Source of the DNA: JABJMC01 sp964459205
GTDB lineage: Bacteria > Patescibacteriota > Gracilibacteria > UBA1369 > UBA12473
Direction of reading: 5' to 3'
NCBI GenBank assembly: GCA_964459205.1
Contig: CAYWKJ010000001.1
Span: 1 to 64,000 of the forward strand
Length of the DNA stretch: 64,000 nucleotides
The position numbers were made by a program, and so were the translations under genes. Shown here piece after piece: positions 26,488-35,390 of the stretch; the stretch's first letter is position 1; each line of letters begins with the position of its first letter. A model generated the notes under the pieces. The model ran no database searches. It saw nothing but the letters and a program-made list of their open reading frames with translations, and had not been told where the DNA came from.

Positions 26488-26532
26488 CTGGAAGGAACCT
26501 TTTTGGATGCATGATCCAAAAAGAACCCTTCT
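26488..26532. repeat. Dispersed hairpin element, copy A
   Basis: CTGGAAGGAAC, then stem CTTTTTGGAT (26499-26508), loop GCATG, stem ATCCAAAAAG (26514-26523), then AACCCTTCT. Outer GAAGG (26491) pairs with CCTTC (26527). Copy B at 45659-45702 keeps flanks and loop but has a different, still complementary stem. It sits between divergent PBP1A and Nif3 genes. Confidence 0.6.
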
Positions 26533-26629
26533 CGCTGCGCGGGATGTTTTCGAAAAAGCTTCAAATTCCTTTACCCCTTTATTCTCTCTCTGTACAATTG
26601 ATTTGTTAAAAATTAATCTTATCTATGTT

Positions 26630-27595
26630 ATGGCTCTTACAATTCAGCAAATTTATGATTTAGTCATTGCGAGTGGGCGCAAAAATGACCCTCGAACCAA
26701 GAAAGAAATTGATCTTCAGTTAAAAGACGCAAAAGATGCATATAAAAAGCTTGATAAGAAGAAAAAATCGTTTTTTGATAAGGATTCGATGGTGAACCCT
26801 TACGCTGATTCACGTGTTTTGCATGGGAAAATGGGCACCAAGATAAAGACTTTAATGGCCTGCATTGATGCTGAAGTCCCAGAGTTATTATTGGTGAATG
26901 AATTACGGAAAAACGGCAAAAAAATCGATTTAGTTTTTACGCATCATCCAGAGGGTAAGGCTTTGATGGATTTGACTAAGGTGATGCCAATGCAGGAGGC
27001 GATTATGGAGGCGCTGGGGGTACCGATTAATGTAATTGAAAAGTTATTGGAACCACGTGCCAAGAAAATTGATCGTGCTTTGCATGCGGATAATTTTAAT
27101 CGGGTGGCTGATGCAGCGCGTTTATTAGAAATTCCATTTATGAATTGTCATACTCCGGCCGATAATCATGTGCATAAATTTTTGGAAGATTTTGTTAGCA
27201 AAAAGCGATCAAAAATGCGCCATTTAAAGGATTTAACAGAAGCCTTGCTGGATATTCCAGAATTTGCGGAAGGTGCAAAAATGAGCTCCGCACCAGTTAT
27301 TGTGTCGGGTAGCCCAACCTCTAAACTTGGAAAAGTTGCGGTTACAGGCATGACTGGCGGGACCTCTGGTAATGAGGATATTTATGAGGCGCTTAGTCGT
27401 TCTGGGGTTAGCACAATTTTGGCTATGCATATGAGTGAGGCGCACCGCGAAAAAGCGGAAAAGCAACACATTAACATTATTGTTACCGGGCACATGGCGA
27501 GTGATAGCTTAGGGATGAATTTGATTTTGGATCAATTCGAAAAGAAGGGCATAAAAGTGATTCCAGCTGGCGGATTAATGAGATTTAAGCGTTAA
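26630..27595 (+). CDS. Nif3-like dinuclear metal center protein
   Basis: NIF3/DUF34 family, dinuclear metal proteins sometimes called GTP cyclohydrolase I type 2-like; role still unclear. 321 residues from ATG 26630. HHPEGK near residue 105 and HMSEAHREKAEK plus VTGHMASDSLGMN toward the C-terminus supply the expected His/Asp/Glu ligands. A longer in-frame ATG at 26507 would begin inside hairpin element A and add an unrelated segment, so I prefer 26630. Four nt before the MBL-fold gene, so an operon. Confidence 0.85.
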   Translation: MALTIQQIYDLVIASGRKNDPRTKKEIDLQLKDAKDAYKKLDKKKKSFFDKDSMVNPYADSRVLHGKMGTKIKTLMACIDAEVPELLLVNELRKNGKKIDLVFTHHPEGKALMDLTKVMPMQEAIMEALGVPINVIEKLLEPRAKKIDRALHADNFNRVADAARLLEIPFMNCHTPADNHVHKFLEDFVSKKRSKMRHLKDLTEALLDIPEFAEGAKMSSAPVIVSGSPTSKLGKVAVTGMTGGTSGNEDIYEALSRSGVSTILAMHMSEAHREKAEKQHINIIVTGHMASDSLGMNLILDQFEKKGIKVIPAGGLMRFKR

Positions 27596-27599
27596 ATCT

Positions 27600-28169
27600 A
27601 TGGCCAAAATAGATATTCTTATTGATGGCTATGCCAAAAAACTTGATGATGGCTGGATTGTGAATCCAACGGTGGTTTTGGTGCAAGGTAAGGGTAAAAA
27701 TTTAATAGTTGACCCTGGGGCGGATCGAAAGGCGCTGTTAGATTCTTTGGAAGAGCGTGGTCTAGGCCTTGATGATATTGATGTGGTTTTTTTAACGCAT
27801 GGCCATACAGACCACGTGCTTTTAGTTGGGATTTTTGAGAGGGCGCGTGTTTATAATTTTACAGAAATTTACGAAGGGATTCGGGAGTGGGAGCATGCTA
27901 ATCGGATAGAGGAGTTGGATTTAGAAATTTTGCCAACCCCTGGCCACATGCCAGATCATTGTTCCTTGGTTGTTCCGACTGATGAGGGAGTGGTAGTGGT
28001 GGCTGGTGATGTTTTTTGGTGGGTTGAGGGCGAGGAGCAGATTATTGAGATTGAAAGGCCGGATCAACATTTTGCGTCAGACCCGGCGGCCTTGATTGAA
28101 AGTCGAAAAAAGGTACTCGAAATTGCAGACTTTATTATTCCAGGACACGGGGTAATGATGAAGGTTTAA
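27600..28169 (+). CDS. Metallo-beta-lactamase-fold hydrolase
   Basis: 189 residues, close to a bare MBL domain (MBLAC1-like size). LTHGHTDHV at residues 65-73 is the zinc-binding HxHxDH; PTPGHMPDHCS near 117 and AGDVFWW near 137 provide further ligands; PGHG near 182 the last. Small-molecule thioester or phosphodiester hydrolase likely; substrate unknown. Follows Nif3 by 4 nt and shares a TTAA stop overlap with the convergent pheT. Confidence 0.85.
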   Translation: MAKIDILIDGYAKKLDDGWIVNPTVVLVQGKGKNLIVDPGADRKALLDSLEERGLGLDDIDVVFLTHGHTDHVLLVGIFERARVYNFTEIYEGIREWEHANRIEELDLEILPTPGHMPDHCSLVVPTDEGVVVVAGDVFWWVEGEEQIIEIERPDQHFASDPAALIESRKKVLEIADFIIPGHGVMMKV

Positions 28170-30559
28170 GTTCGAACTTTTCCTCCTAGCTTTTCGATTT
28201 CTTTAAAGGCAGCTTTTTGAGTGTCTTGATATTCTTGGTCATTTAGAGTGCGTTCGTCATGGCGAAGTTCAATGGAAAAGGCGAGTGATTTTTTATCTTC
28301 TGGGATGTTTTGGCCCTCGTAAATATCAAACAGTTTTATGGAGTGAATAAGCTTGTGTGGGTCAGCTTTTTTAAGAGCTGCTTCAATGTCTGCTACTTGG
28401 GTTTTGCGATCAATTAAGAAAGAAACATCAAAGGCCATGCTCGGGAATTTAGGTAAAGATCGGAAAGTTGCGAGGTCGCGGCCATGTTCGGCTAAGCGCG
28501 TGAAATTAACCTCAAAAATTCCTACTTTGTGATCAAGGTCATGCTCTTTGGCTACGGCTGGATGTAGAGTGAAAATATACCCAATTCCTTTGCCGCGCAT
28601 CATGATTTCCAAGCATTTTTTGGGATGTGCATATGGTGGTGGAGTTTTGCAATCGCGGAGGGTTACATTAGGTGCTCGGAACCCTTCTTGGAAAGATTCA
28701 AAGGCGCCTTTAATGCGGTGGAAAACCTCGTCTTTAGCTTGAGAGGCAATAGCCCCAATGAGCCATTTTTCTTCGAGTGGCATGTACTCACCGACTTCTT
28801 GATAAGTGTGGCCGACTTCAAACAATTTCATTTCGGGAAAGTTTTTTTCGTTTTGCGTAATGGATTTAAGCATTCCAGGGACAAGACTGACGCGCATGTG
28901 GGTTTGGTCAACTGTTAGCGGGTTTAATACTTTGATATGGCGCATGTCTTCTAATCCGAATTTTTGGAATATTTCTTCGTTATAAAATGAGTAATTCATA
29001 ACTTCAGTGAAGCCAAGATTGGCGCTCAGAATATTACGAACAGCGTGCTTGTGAAAACGTTCTTCGTTTTCGATTGGAAGATTGATGGGAAGATGTGGTA
29101 TTTCAGCGGGAATAGAGTCATAACCAATAATGCGGGCGATTTCTTCGGTAATGTCTTCTTCAATATCAACATCGCCAGTGGCGCGGTGAGATGGGATAGT
29201 AATTTTAAGTTTTTTCCCTACTGCAGTGACCCCAAATTCAAGCGAAGTCAGAATGCGCTTCATCTCGGCGGTAGAAACTTTTACGCCAATTTTGTTGCTG
29301 ATGACAGCTGGGTCAACAGTCATGGTGATTTTTGGCTCTTTCCAGTTTCCTGTGGTGACGATTGGGCTAGCAATTTTTAGATCTGGGCAAGTTTCTTGAA
29401 GCAAAACAAGGGCGCGTTTGATAGCTATTTCCGTGAGGGCAGGATCAAGCCCTTTTTCGAATCTTTGCGAGGAATCAGAACGAAGGCCGTGACGCGTGGA
29501 AGTGCGGCGAATTGTTGAGGCGTGAAAATTAGCAGCTTCCAAAACAATTTCGGTCGTGTGGTCATTAATTTCGGAATTTACACCCCCCATAACACCGGCT
29601 AAAGCTACCGGCTTATCTCCATCACAAATAAGCAAGTCTTCTTCTGTTAATTTGCGTTTTTTGTGGTCAATTGTTTCAAGGGTTTCGCCTTTTTTAGCAA
29701 AACGAGCGATTAAAGTGTCTTTTTTAATAAAGCCACGATCATAAGAGTGCATTGGTTCACCAAGTTCTAACATTATGTAGTTGGTGACATCAACGATGTT
29801 ATTAATTGGGCGAACACCAGCGGCTTCTAAATGCGCCTTTATCCAATCGGGAGATTGTTTGGTTCTTAAATTTGTAACAATGCAGCCAGAAAACCTAGGA
29901 CAGCCATCTTTGGCCTCAACTTTGATAGTTAGTTTTTCTTTGCCAGGAGTTCCTTTGAATTTAAGAAAGGAATTGATTTTTTTGAGTGGTTTTTTGAGCA
30001 AACAGGCAACTTCACGGGCAAGGCCATAATGCCCCCATAAATCTGGACGATGGGTGAGGGATTTGTTGTCGACATCAAAAATTGCGTCGTTTAAATGAGC
30101 AGCTTCCACAAAAGGTGTTCCGGGTTTGACGTTGTTTTCAAAAAAGCGAATATCAACCCCTTCTGTTTTAAGTCCGAGCTCTTGATCCAGGCATAGCATT
30201 CCTTCGGACATGACGCCGCGCAATGGTTTTTTCTCGATTTTCATTCCTGTTGGCAGGGTGGTTGGAGCTACAGCAACTGGGACGCGATAGCCAGTTTTCA
30301 TGGCCACCATTTGTCCAAAAATTAATTGAATGGCGTCTTTTTTCCCAATATCAACTTTAGCAACACTGAGTTTGTCAGCATCGGGGTGAGGCGTGATTTT
30401 AAGTATTTTTCCAACAACAACTCCATCGAATCCTTTTTTTTGATCAATAACCCCCTCAATTTCAGCGGTGTGCAAAGTAAGTAGTTCGCCAAGTTTCTCC
30501 GGAGAAACGGAATTGGGGATGTCTACAAAATTTTTAAGCCAGTTGAGGGAAATTTTCAT
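28166..30559 (-). CDS. pheT: Phenylalanyl-tRNA synthetase beta chain
   Basis: Forms the alpha2beta2 PheRS with PheS. 797 residues in family order: tRNA-binding EMAP-type domain at about 40-150 (VVGKILKITPHPDADKL near 48), B3/B4 editing domain, B5 domain (near 400-470) and the C-terminal FDX-ACB anticodon-binding domain (FPSMAFDVSFLIDRKT near 712). pheS lies upstream on the same strand but is separated by a gene of opposite orientation, so the pair is not a simple operon. Confidence 0.97.
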   Translation of the reverse strand: MKISLNWLKNFVDIPNSVSPEKLGELLTLHTAEIEGVIDQKKGFDGVVVGKILKITPHPDADKLSVAKVDIGKKDAIQLIFGQMVAMKTGYRVPVAVAPTTLPTGMKIEKKPLRGVMSEGMLCLDQELGLKTEGVDIRFFENNVKPGTPFVEAAHLNDAIFDVDNKSLTHRPDLWGHYGLAREVACLLKKPLKKINSFLKFKGTPGKEKLTIKVEAKDGCPRFSGCIVTNLRTKQSPDWIKAHLEAAGVRPINNIVDVTNYIMLELGEPMHSYDRGFIKKDTLIARFAKKGETLETIDHKKRKLTEEDLLICDGDKPVALAGVMGGVNSEINDHTTEIVLEAANFHASTIRRTSTRHGLRSDSSQRFEKGLDPALTEIAIKRALVLLQETCPDLKIASPIVTTGNWKEPKITMTVDPAVISNKIGVKVSTAEMKRILTSLEFGVTAVGKKLKITIPSHRATGDVDIEEDITEEIARIIGYDSIPAEIPHLPINLPIENEERFHKHAVRNILSANLGFTEVMNYSFYNEEIFQKFGLEDMRHIKVLNPLTVDQTHMRVSLVPGMLKSITQNEKNFPEMKLFEVGHTYQEVGEYMPLEEKWLIGAIASQAKDEVFHRIKGAFESFQEGFRAPNVTLRDCKTPPPYAHPKKCLEIMMRGKGIGYIFTLHPAVAKEHDLDHKVGIFEVNFTRLAEHGRDLATFRSLPKFPSMAFDVSFLIDRKTQVADIEAALKKADPHKLIHSIKLFDIYEGQNIPEDKKSLAFSIELRHDERTLNDQEYQDTQKAAFKEIEKLGGKVRT

Positions 30560-30573
30560 GGTATATTGTTGCT

Positions 30574-31017
30574 ATGCAAGAATCTTTATTAGATGAGAGA
30601 TTAAAAGGAGCTATTTTAAGGGCAGGGAAAGAGTTGCCTTCAGATGTTGTGAGTTTTTATGTCCAGAAGACCGGGCATAAAATTGATATTGTGATTTATG
30701 AGGCAATGATTGATCATCGCTGGAAGAAAGGTCGAATGGGAGCGGTTTACAGTAACGTTTTATTGCTGGTTATAGTTGGCTATATTTTATATGGAGCGGT
30801 TACTGAGGGGTCGATTGAGGGGCAGGAATTTGCCGCAACTACAATGACTATTTTTATTGCAGTCTTTTTCTTTCTTATTGCAGCTGGGAATTTAGCTTTG
30901 CGTTGGTTTCGGAAGCCGACTAAGAATTTTTATAAGCTTATAACTCCCAAGTTGGACGTTAAAGACCTGTATACAGCGATTGATAATTTAAAGAGCAATG
31001 TCGGAAAGCCCGACTAG
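30574..31017 (+). CDS. Small membrane protein, unknown, between pheT and pheS
   Basis: 147 residues: a soluble N-terminal half, then two membrane segments (NVLLLVIVGYILYGAV near 65-80 and TIFIAVFFFLIAAGNLAL near 93-110) and a short soluble tail. No family recognised. It starts 14 nt from the pheT start (divergent) and its stop interlocks with the pheS stop in CTAG, so it is wedged on the opposite strand between the two synthetase genes. Confidence 0.7.
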   Translation: MQESLLDERLKGAILRAGKELPSDVVSFYVQKTGHKIDIVIYEAMIDHRWKKGRMGAVYSNVLLLVIVGYILYGAVTEGSIEGQEFAATTMTIFIAVFFFLIAAGNLALRWFRKPTKNFYKLITPKLDVKDLYTAIDNLKSNVGKPD

Positions 31018-32054
31018 AACTGTTCAGCAAAGCGAAGATCGCCGCTGGTTAAATGTCGAATGTCGTCGATGCCATAACGCATCATAACGAGTCTAGTTAG
31101 GCCAAAGCCAAAGGCCCAGCCTTGATAAACATCAGGATCAACACCACCGGCTCGGAGAACATGGGGGTGAGTCATGCCGCAGCCCATAAATTCGATCCAG
31201 CCAGTGCGTTTACAAACTTTACAGCCTTTTCCGTCACAGAAAATACAAGACATGTCGAGTTCGAGTCCGGGCTCCACAAACGGGAAATAACCTGGCCTAA
31301 AGCGGATTTTCATCTCTTTTTTGAATAATCGTTGAAGGAATTCAAGCATCACGCCTTTTAAATGGGCAATAGAAATGTCTTTGTCGATCATAAGGCCTTC
31401 AACTTGGTCAAAGGTGTGTTCATGTGAGGCGTCAGTAGCTTCGTTACGGAAAACTCGTCCCGGAACAATAATTCGCAATGGGACTCCATGCTTTTTCATG
31501 GCGCGAATTTGATTAGGCGAAGTGTGCGTGCGGAGAACTAAGCGGCCCTCTTTTTTATCGGCTTTTTTGTCGATAAAGAAAGTATCTTGCATGTCACGAG
31601 CTGGATGATCAGCCGGGATATTAAGTCCTTCAAAATTATAGTACTCGCTTTCGATTTCCGGGCCATCGATCACAGAAAAGCCCATTTGTTGAAAAATGCG
31701 TTCAACTTCTTCTTGGACCTGATAGAGTGGGTGGATATGACCTTGTTTGTAGCCTTCTCCGGGCTGAGTTAAGTCAATCCATTCATCGCTTAAGGCTTTA
31801 GAAATTTCCTCACGTTCGAATTCGTTCTGCTTAAGCTTAAATTTTCCTTCAAGTTGAATTTTTAGTTCATTGGTGGCTTTCCCAAAAGTTTTTTTATCTT
31901 CAGAGGAAAGGTGCTTAAGTCCGCGGAGCAGCATGGTGAGCTCGCCTTTGCGGCCGAGATATTTGGTGTGGTAAGCGTCTAAATTCGCGCTCGTCTTAAC
32001 TTGGTCGAGGGCGGCTAGGGCTTCTTTTTCGAGTTTTTTTAAGTCTTCTTGCAT
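31014..32054 (-). CDS. pheS: Phenylalanyl-tRNA synthetase alpha chain
   Basis: Catalytic subunit of PheRS. 346 residues: N-terminal coiled-coil arm, then class II core with GHIHPLYQVQEEVERIF near residue 105 (motif 1), FRNEATDASHEHTFDQVEG near 202 (motif 2) and GFGLTRLVMMRYGIDDIR near 318 (motif 3). The Cys-rich stretch CIFCDGKGCKVC near 272 is normal for bacterial PheS. Upstream of pheT on the same strand with an antisense gene in between. Confidence 0.97.
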   Translation of the reverse strand: MQEDLKKLEKEALAALDQVKTSANLDAYHTKYLGRKGELTMLLRGLKHLSSEDKKTFGKATNELKIQLEGKFKLKQNEFEREEISKALSDEWIDLTQPGEGYKQGHIHPLYQVQEEVERIFQQMGFSVIDGPEIESEYYNFEGLNIPADHPARDMQDTFFIDKKADKKEGRLVLRTHTSPNQIRAMKKHGVPLRIIVPGRVFRNEATDASHEHTFDQVEGLMIDKDISIAHLKGVMLEFLQRLFKKEMKIRFRPGYFPFVEPGLELDMSCIFCDGKGCKVCKRTGWIEFMGCGMTHPHVLRAGGVDPDVYQGWAFGFGLTRLVMMRYGIDDIRHLTSGDLRFAEQF

Positions 32055-32108
32055 AACGCTACGTAGTTTAGCGGGGTTGGAGCTAGATGTTAAGCTCTTG
32101 TTTTAACT

Positions 32109-32561
32109 TTGAGTTGGGTTAGTAAGATTTCTCAGGATGAATTAAGAAGAGGTTGCCGTTTAGATTGCGTGTTAGATTGTCGCTCCTTGGCTAAACTAAA
32201 CCAGATGGAGGCTCCTCAAAGTGAAAGGAATCTTCCCCACAATCAGAGAGTTCAGCAAAGAACTCTAAGGTTTTTAAGAGAATGGGGGTTTGAGATTGGC
32301 ATGGCGGACGCAAGTCATTTAAGAAGGCTTTTGAGAGATGTTGACCTTGCAAATAAGCAATTAGATCGAAGGGGAGTAATATTAGATTATCAAAGGGTCA
32401 CAATGGAAGCTGTGTATAGATGGCTTTTCCGGGTTCATGGCATTGATGTTAATAATTACATTCCTCACGAAGTTAGAATGAACTATGAAAAGCTCTCCGA
32501 GAAAATGAGAGATATTGCGGTTATTGTGAATAGAAGAAACAGGGAAAGTGAAATGTTGTAA
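32109..32561 (+). CDS. Hypothetical protein, Arg-rich, helical
   Basis: 150 residues, mostly charged helices, no signal peptide or membrane segment, no family recognised. Starts GTG-like region about 55 nt from the divergent pheS start; the first clear ATG-initiated segment could also be downstream (NQMEAPQSER near residue 32). It is followed by a bidirectional terminator shared with the HU gene. Confidence 0.5.
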   Translation: MSWVSKISQDELRRGCRLDCVLDCRSLAKLNQMEAPQSERNLPHNQRVQQRTLRFLREWGFEIGMADASHLRRLLRDVDLANKQLDRRGVILDYQRVTMEAVYRWLFRVHGIDVNNYIPHEVRMNYEKLSEKMRDIAVIVNRRNRESEML

Positions 32562-32564
32562 AAC

Positions 32565-32597
32565 AAAAAGACCCCCAATAAATGAGGGCCTCTTTAT
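32565..32597. terminator. Bidirectional rho-independent terminator
   Basis: AAAGACCCCC...GAGGGCCTCTTT stem, flanked by A-run on the left and T-run on the right on the plus strand; works for HU on the minus strand (ends TCTTTTTG) and for the plus-strand hypothetical gene. Confidence 0.75.
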
Positions 32598-32616
32598 CTC
32601 AGGAATGAGGGATTTC

Positions 32617-32892
32617 TTATTTAACAGCGTCTTTAAGAGTCTTGCCAGCTTTGAAAGCAGGAAGCTTCATTGAAGGGATTTGAATCTTTTCGCTTGGGTT
32701 ACGTGGGTTAACACCAGTACGAGCAGCACGTTTGCTAACACGGAAAGTTCCGAAACCAGTAATGGTAACGTTTTGACCTTTTTTGAGTGAGGTGGTGATT
32801 GTTTCGAGCATTGCTTCTAGAGCAATTGCAGCAGCTTTTTTAGTAATACCAGCACTCTGGGCGGCTGCGTTAATGAGGTCTTGCTTTGTCAT
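32617..32892 (-). CDS. HU-family DNA-binding protein
   Basis: Histone-like dimer that bends and compacts DNA. 91 residues, exact family length: MTKQDLINAAAQSAGITKKA at the helical start, GTFRVSKRAARTGVNPRNP in the DNA-binding arm (near 47-65) and PAFKAGKTLKDAV at the end. Own promoter (TATAAT) and own terminator, as expected for an abundant protein. No Shine-Dalgarno. Confidence 0.95.
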   Translation of the reverse strand: MTKQDLINAAAQSAGITKKAAAIALEAMLETITTSLKKGQNVTITGFGTFRVSKRAARTGVNPRNPSEKIQIPSMKLPAFKAGKTLKDAVK

Positions 32893-32929
32893 TTTTTAGC
32901 AAAGATTAAGAATAAAGAGACTGAGTCCG

Positions 32930-32957
32930 ATTATAAGCGAGCGCTTTTTAAGCGCAA
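32930..32957 (-). promoter_or_regulatory. Sigma70-type promoter of HU gene
   Basis: Minus strand TTGCGC at 32957-32952, a 16-nt spacer and consensus TATAAT at 32935-32930, about 40 nt upstream of the HU start. Confidence 0.65.
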
Positions 32958-33066
32958 GGCTTTTTTGTTGCATGGAAAAGAAAAGTGTTGATTAATGGCT
33001 TATTTATGGGAAAATTCGAGCCCCTGGTTGCAAAACTGTTAGAAATACTATAAATGTATTAAGCGT

Positions 33067-35295
33067 ATGACAAAAAACTTAGTCATTGTTGAGTCGCCGG
33101 CGAAAGCTAAGACAATTTCCAAATTTCTTGGGAAAGACTATACCGTAAAAGCTTCTATGGGGCATGTGCGGGATCTTCCTAAATCGCAAATGGGAATTGA
33201 TACTGAGAAGCATTTTGAAGCCACTTATGTGATTTCGCCAGATAAGAAAAAGGTTATTAAAGATCTGAAAAGTAAGATTAAAGCGGATACGACCGTGTGG
33301 CTCGCAACTGATTGCGACCGTGAAGGGGAAGCAATTGGATGGCATTTGCAAGAAGCTTTGAAATTAAAAAAGAGCAAGACGCATCGAATTGTTTTTCATG
33401 AAATTACTAAGCCAGCCATTATGGCCGCGTTAGAGGATCCACAAGAATTAAAAGAACACTTAATTGACGCGCAGCAAGCTCGTCGAGTTTTGGATCGTTT
33501 AGTTGGTTATGAGCTTTCACCATTACTTTGGAAAAAAGTTCGGTACGGGCTTTCAGCGGGACGCGTGCAAAGTGTAGCGGTTCGTTTGATTGTAGATCGA
33601 GAACGTGAGCGCGACGCTTTTGAAAAAGAAGAATACTGGAGCGTAAGCGGAGAGTTTTATGGGAAGAAGAAAACAGATACTTTTGAGGCCAAACTTCTTA
33701 AAAAAGATGACAAAAAGCTAGAAATTAAGAACGAAAAAGAAGCAAAAAAGATTTTGAAAGATTTAGATAAGGCAGAATTCAAAATTGAAAAAATTGAACA
33801 TAAAGAAGTTAAAAAGAATCCAGCGCCACCATTTACAACATCAACTTTGCAACAGGAGGCCGCACGAAAATTGCGCATGTCTGTTAAAAAAACCATGGTA
33901 GTTGCGCAGCAGCTTTATGAGGGGATTAATATTGGAAAGCACCATCATGGTCTTATCACTTACATGCGTACAGATTCGGTTAGTTTGTCTAATACGGCTA
34001 CTGCGGCCATTAAAAAAATGGTGACTGAGGACCATGGAAAGGAATATGCCTTAGATAAACCCCGAACTTTTAAGAGCAAAAAAGGCGCCCAAGAAGCGCA
34101 TGAAGCAATTCGTCCGGTGGATGTGACTTTAAAACCAGCGGATTTAGAAGAGTACTTGGATAAGGATCAATTAAAACTTTATAAGTTGATTTGGAAACGC
34201 GCGATTGCGAGCCAGATGTCGCAAGCGATTATGGATCGCGAAAAAGTAGACATTTTAGATAAAAAGCATAAATATTTGCTTCGGGCGAATGGGCAACGAG
34301 TTAAGTTCCCCGGGTTTATGAAAGTTTATATTGAAAGTTATGATCATCCAGATGATCAAACTAAGCACGATGAGCATTTGCTTCCAGAGCTTAAGGAAAA
34401 ACAAGCAGTGCATACTAAAGAATTAGTGCCAGCCCAGCATTTCACTCAGCCCCCACCACGTTATACTGAGGCGAGCTTGGTTAAAAAATTAGAATCTGAA
34501 GAGATTGGACGACCATCAACTTACGCTCCGACAATTACAACAGTTATTAATCGTGGTTACGTAGAAAAAGATGAAGGAACACTTAAGCCAACAGATACGG
34601 CGTATGTAGTGACGGATGTTTTGGTGAAGCATTTTTCAACGATTGTAGATGTTCATTTTACCGCTAAAATGGAGGATGATTTAGATCGCATTGCCGAAGG
34701 AAAAGAAGATTGGGAAGAGTTTATGGCTGATTTTTATAAACCTTTCCACAAAAATATTGAAACTAAGATGAAAACTATTAAGAAAGAGGACGTGGTAAAT
34801 GAAGAAACAGATGAGATTTGTGAAAAATGCGGATCTCCCATGGTGAAAAAACTAGGGCGTTTTGGGAAATTTTTGTCTTGCTCTAATTATCCAGAGTGTA
34901 AGCACGCTAAGCCGATTGGAGAAACAAAGGAAGAAGAAAAGGAATTTGAGGATTTGCAGAAGAAATTGGGTGGTAAAAAATGCTCTAAGTGTGGTGGTGA
35001 AATGGAGGTTAAGAAAGGTCGATATGGAGAATTTTTGGGATGCTCAAACTATCCGAAATGCAAAAACATGCAGTCAATTGTGAAGTTTGCTGGAGTAAAA
35101 TGCCCAGAATGTAAGGGTGGCCAACTAATTGAAAGACGCACCAGAAAAGGAGCAAGAGTCTTTTATGGGTGTAATAAATTTCCAAAATGTAAATTTGCGC
35201 TTTGGAACAAGCCAGTTGATAAGAAATGTAAAAAATGTAAGAGCATTATGATCGAAAAAGACGATAAAGTGGTGTGCTCTAAATGTAAGGAGTAA
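33067..35295 (+). CDS. topA: DNA topoisomerase I with four C-terminal zinc ribbons
   Basis: Relaxes negative supercoils. 742 residues: Toprim domain at the start (VIVESPAKAKTISKFL, residues 5-20; DCDREGEAIGWHL near 84), the type IA core with active-site Tyr299 in YMRTDS, and four C4 zinc-ribbon units near the end (CEKCG...CSNYPEC, CSKCG...CSNYPKC, CPECK...CNKFPKC, CKKCK...CSKC). Divergent from HU, so the two DNA-topology proteins share a regulatory interval. Confidence 0.97.
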   Translation: MTKNLVIVESPAKAKTISKFLGKDYTVKASMGHVRDLPKSQMGIDTEKHFEATYVISPDKKKVIKDLKSKIKADTTVWLATDCDREGEAIGWHLQEALKLKKSKTHRIVFHEITKPAIMAALEDPQELKEHLIDAQQARRVLDRLVGYELSPLLWKKVRYGLSAGRVQSVAVRLIVDRERERDAFEKEEYWSVSGEFYGKKKTDTFEAKLLKKDDKKLEIKNEKEAKKILKDLDKAEFKIEKIEHKEVKKNPAPPFTTSTLQQEAARKLRMSVKKTMVVAQQLYEGINIGKHHHGLITYMRTDSVSLSNTATAAIKKMVTEDHGKEYALDKPRTFKSKKGAQEAHEAIRPVDVTLKPADLEEYLDKDQLKLYKLIWKRAIASQMSQAIMDREKVDILDKKHKYLLRANGQRVKFPGFMKVYIESYDHPDDQTKHDEHLLPELKEKQAVHTKELVPAQHFTQPPPRYTEASLVKKLESEEIGRPSTYAPTITTVINRGYVEKDEGTLKPTDTAYVVTDVLVKHFSTIVDVHFTAKMEDDLDRIAEGKEDWEEFMADFYKPFHKNIETKMKTIKKEDVVNEETDEICEKCGSPMVKKLGRFGKFLSCSNYPECKHAKPIGETKEEEKEFEDLQKKLGGKKCSKCGGEMEVKKGRYGEFLGCSNYPKCKNMQSIVKFAGVKCPECKGGQLIERRTRKGARVFYGCNKFPKCKFALWNKPVDKKCKKCKSIMIEKDDKVVCSKCKE

Positions 35296-35323
35296 AGAAG
35301 CGTCTTTATAAGGTTAGATGCTA

Positions 35324-35352
35324 TTGCCAAAAAGGCTTTTTTTTGGTAAAAT
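35324..35352 (+). promoter_or_regulatory. Sigma70-type promoter of giant surface protein gene
   Basis: TTGCCA at 35324-35329, 17-nt spacer, TAAAAT at 35347-35352; leader about 32 nt without Shine-Dalgarno. Confidence 0.6.
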
Positions 35353-35390
35353 AAAGAGATTTAAAAATAAAAACTTAAACCTAAATCATC

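Noticed and set aside
26507..26629. Longer start for the Nif3 gene
   Set aside because: It begins inside hairpin element A and adds an unrelated stretch; ATG 26630 gives the family-like start.
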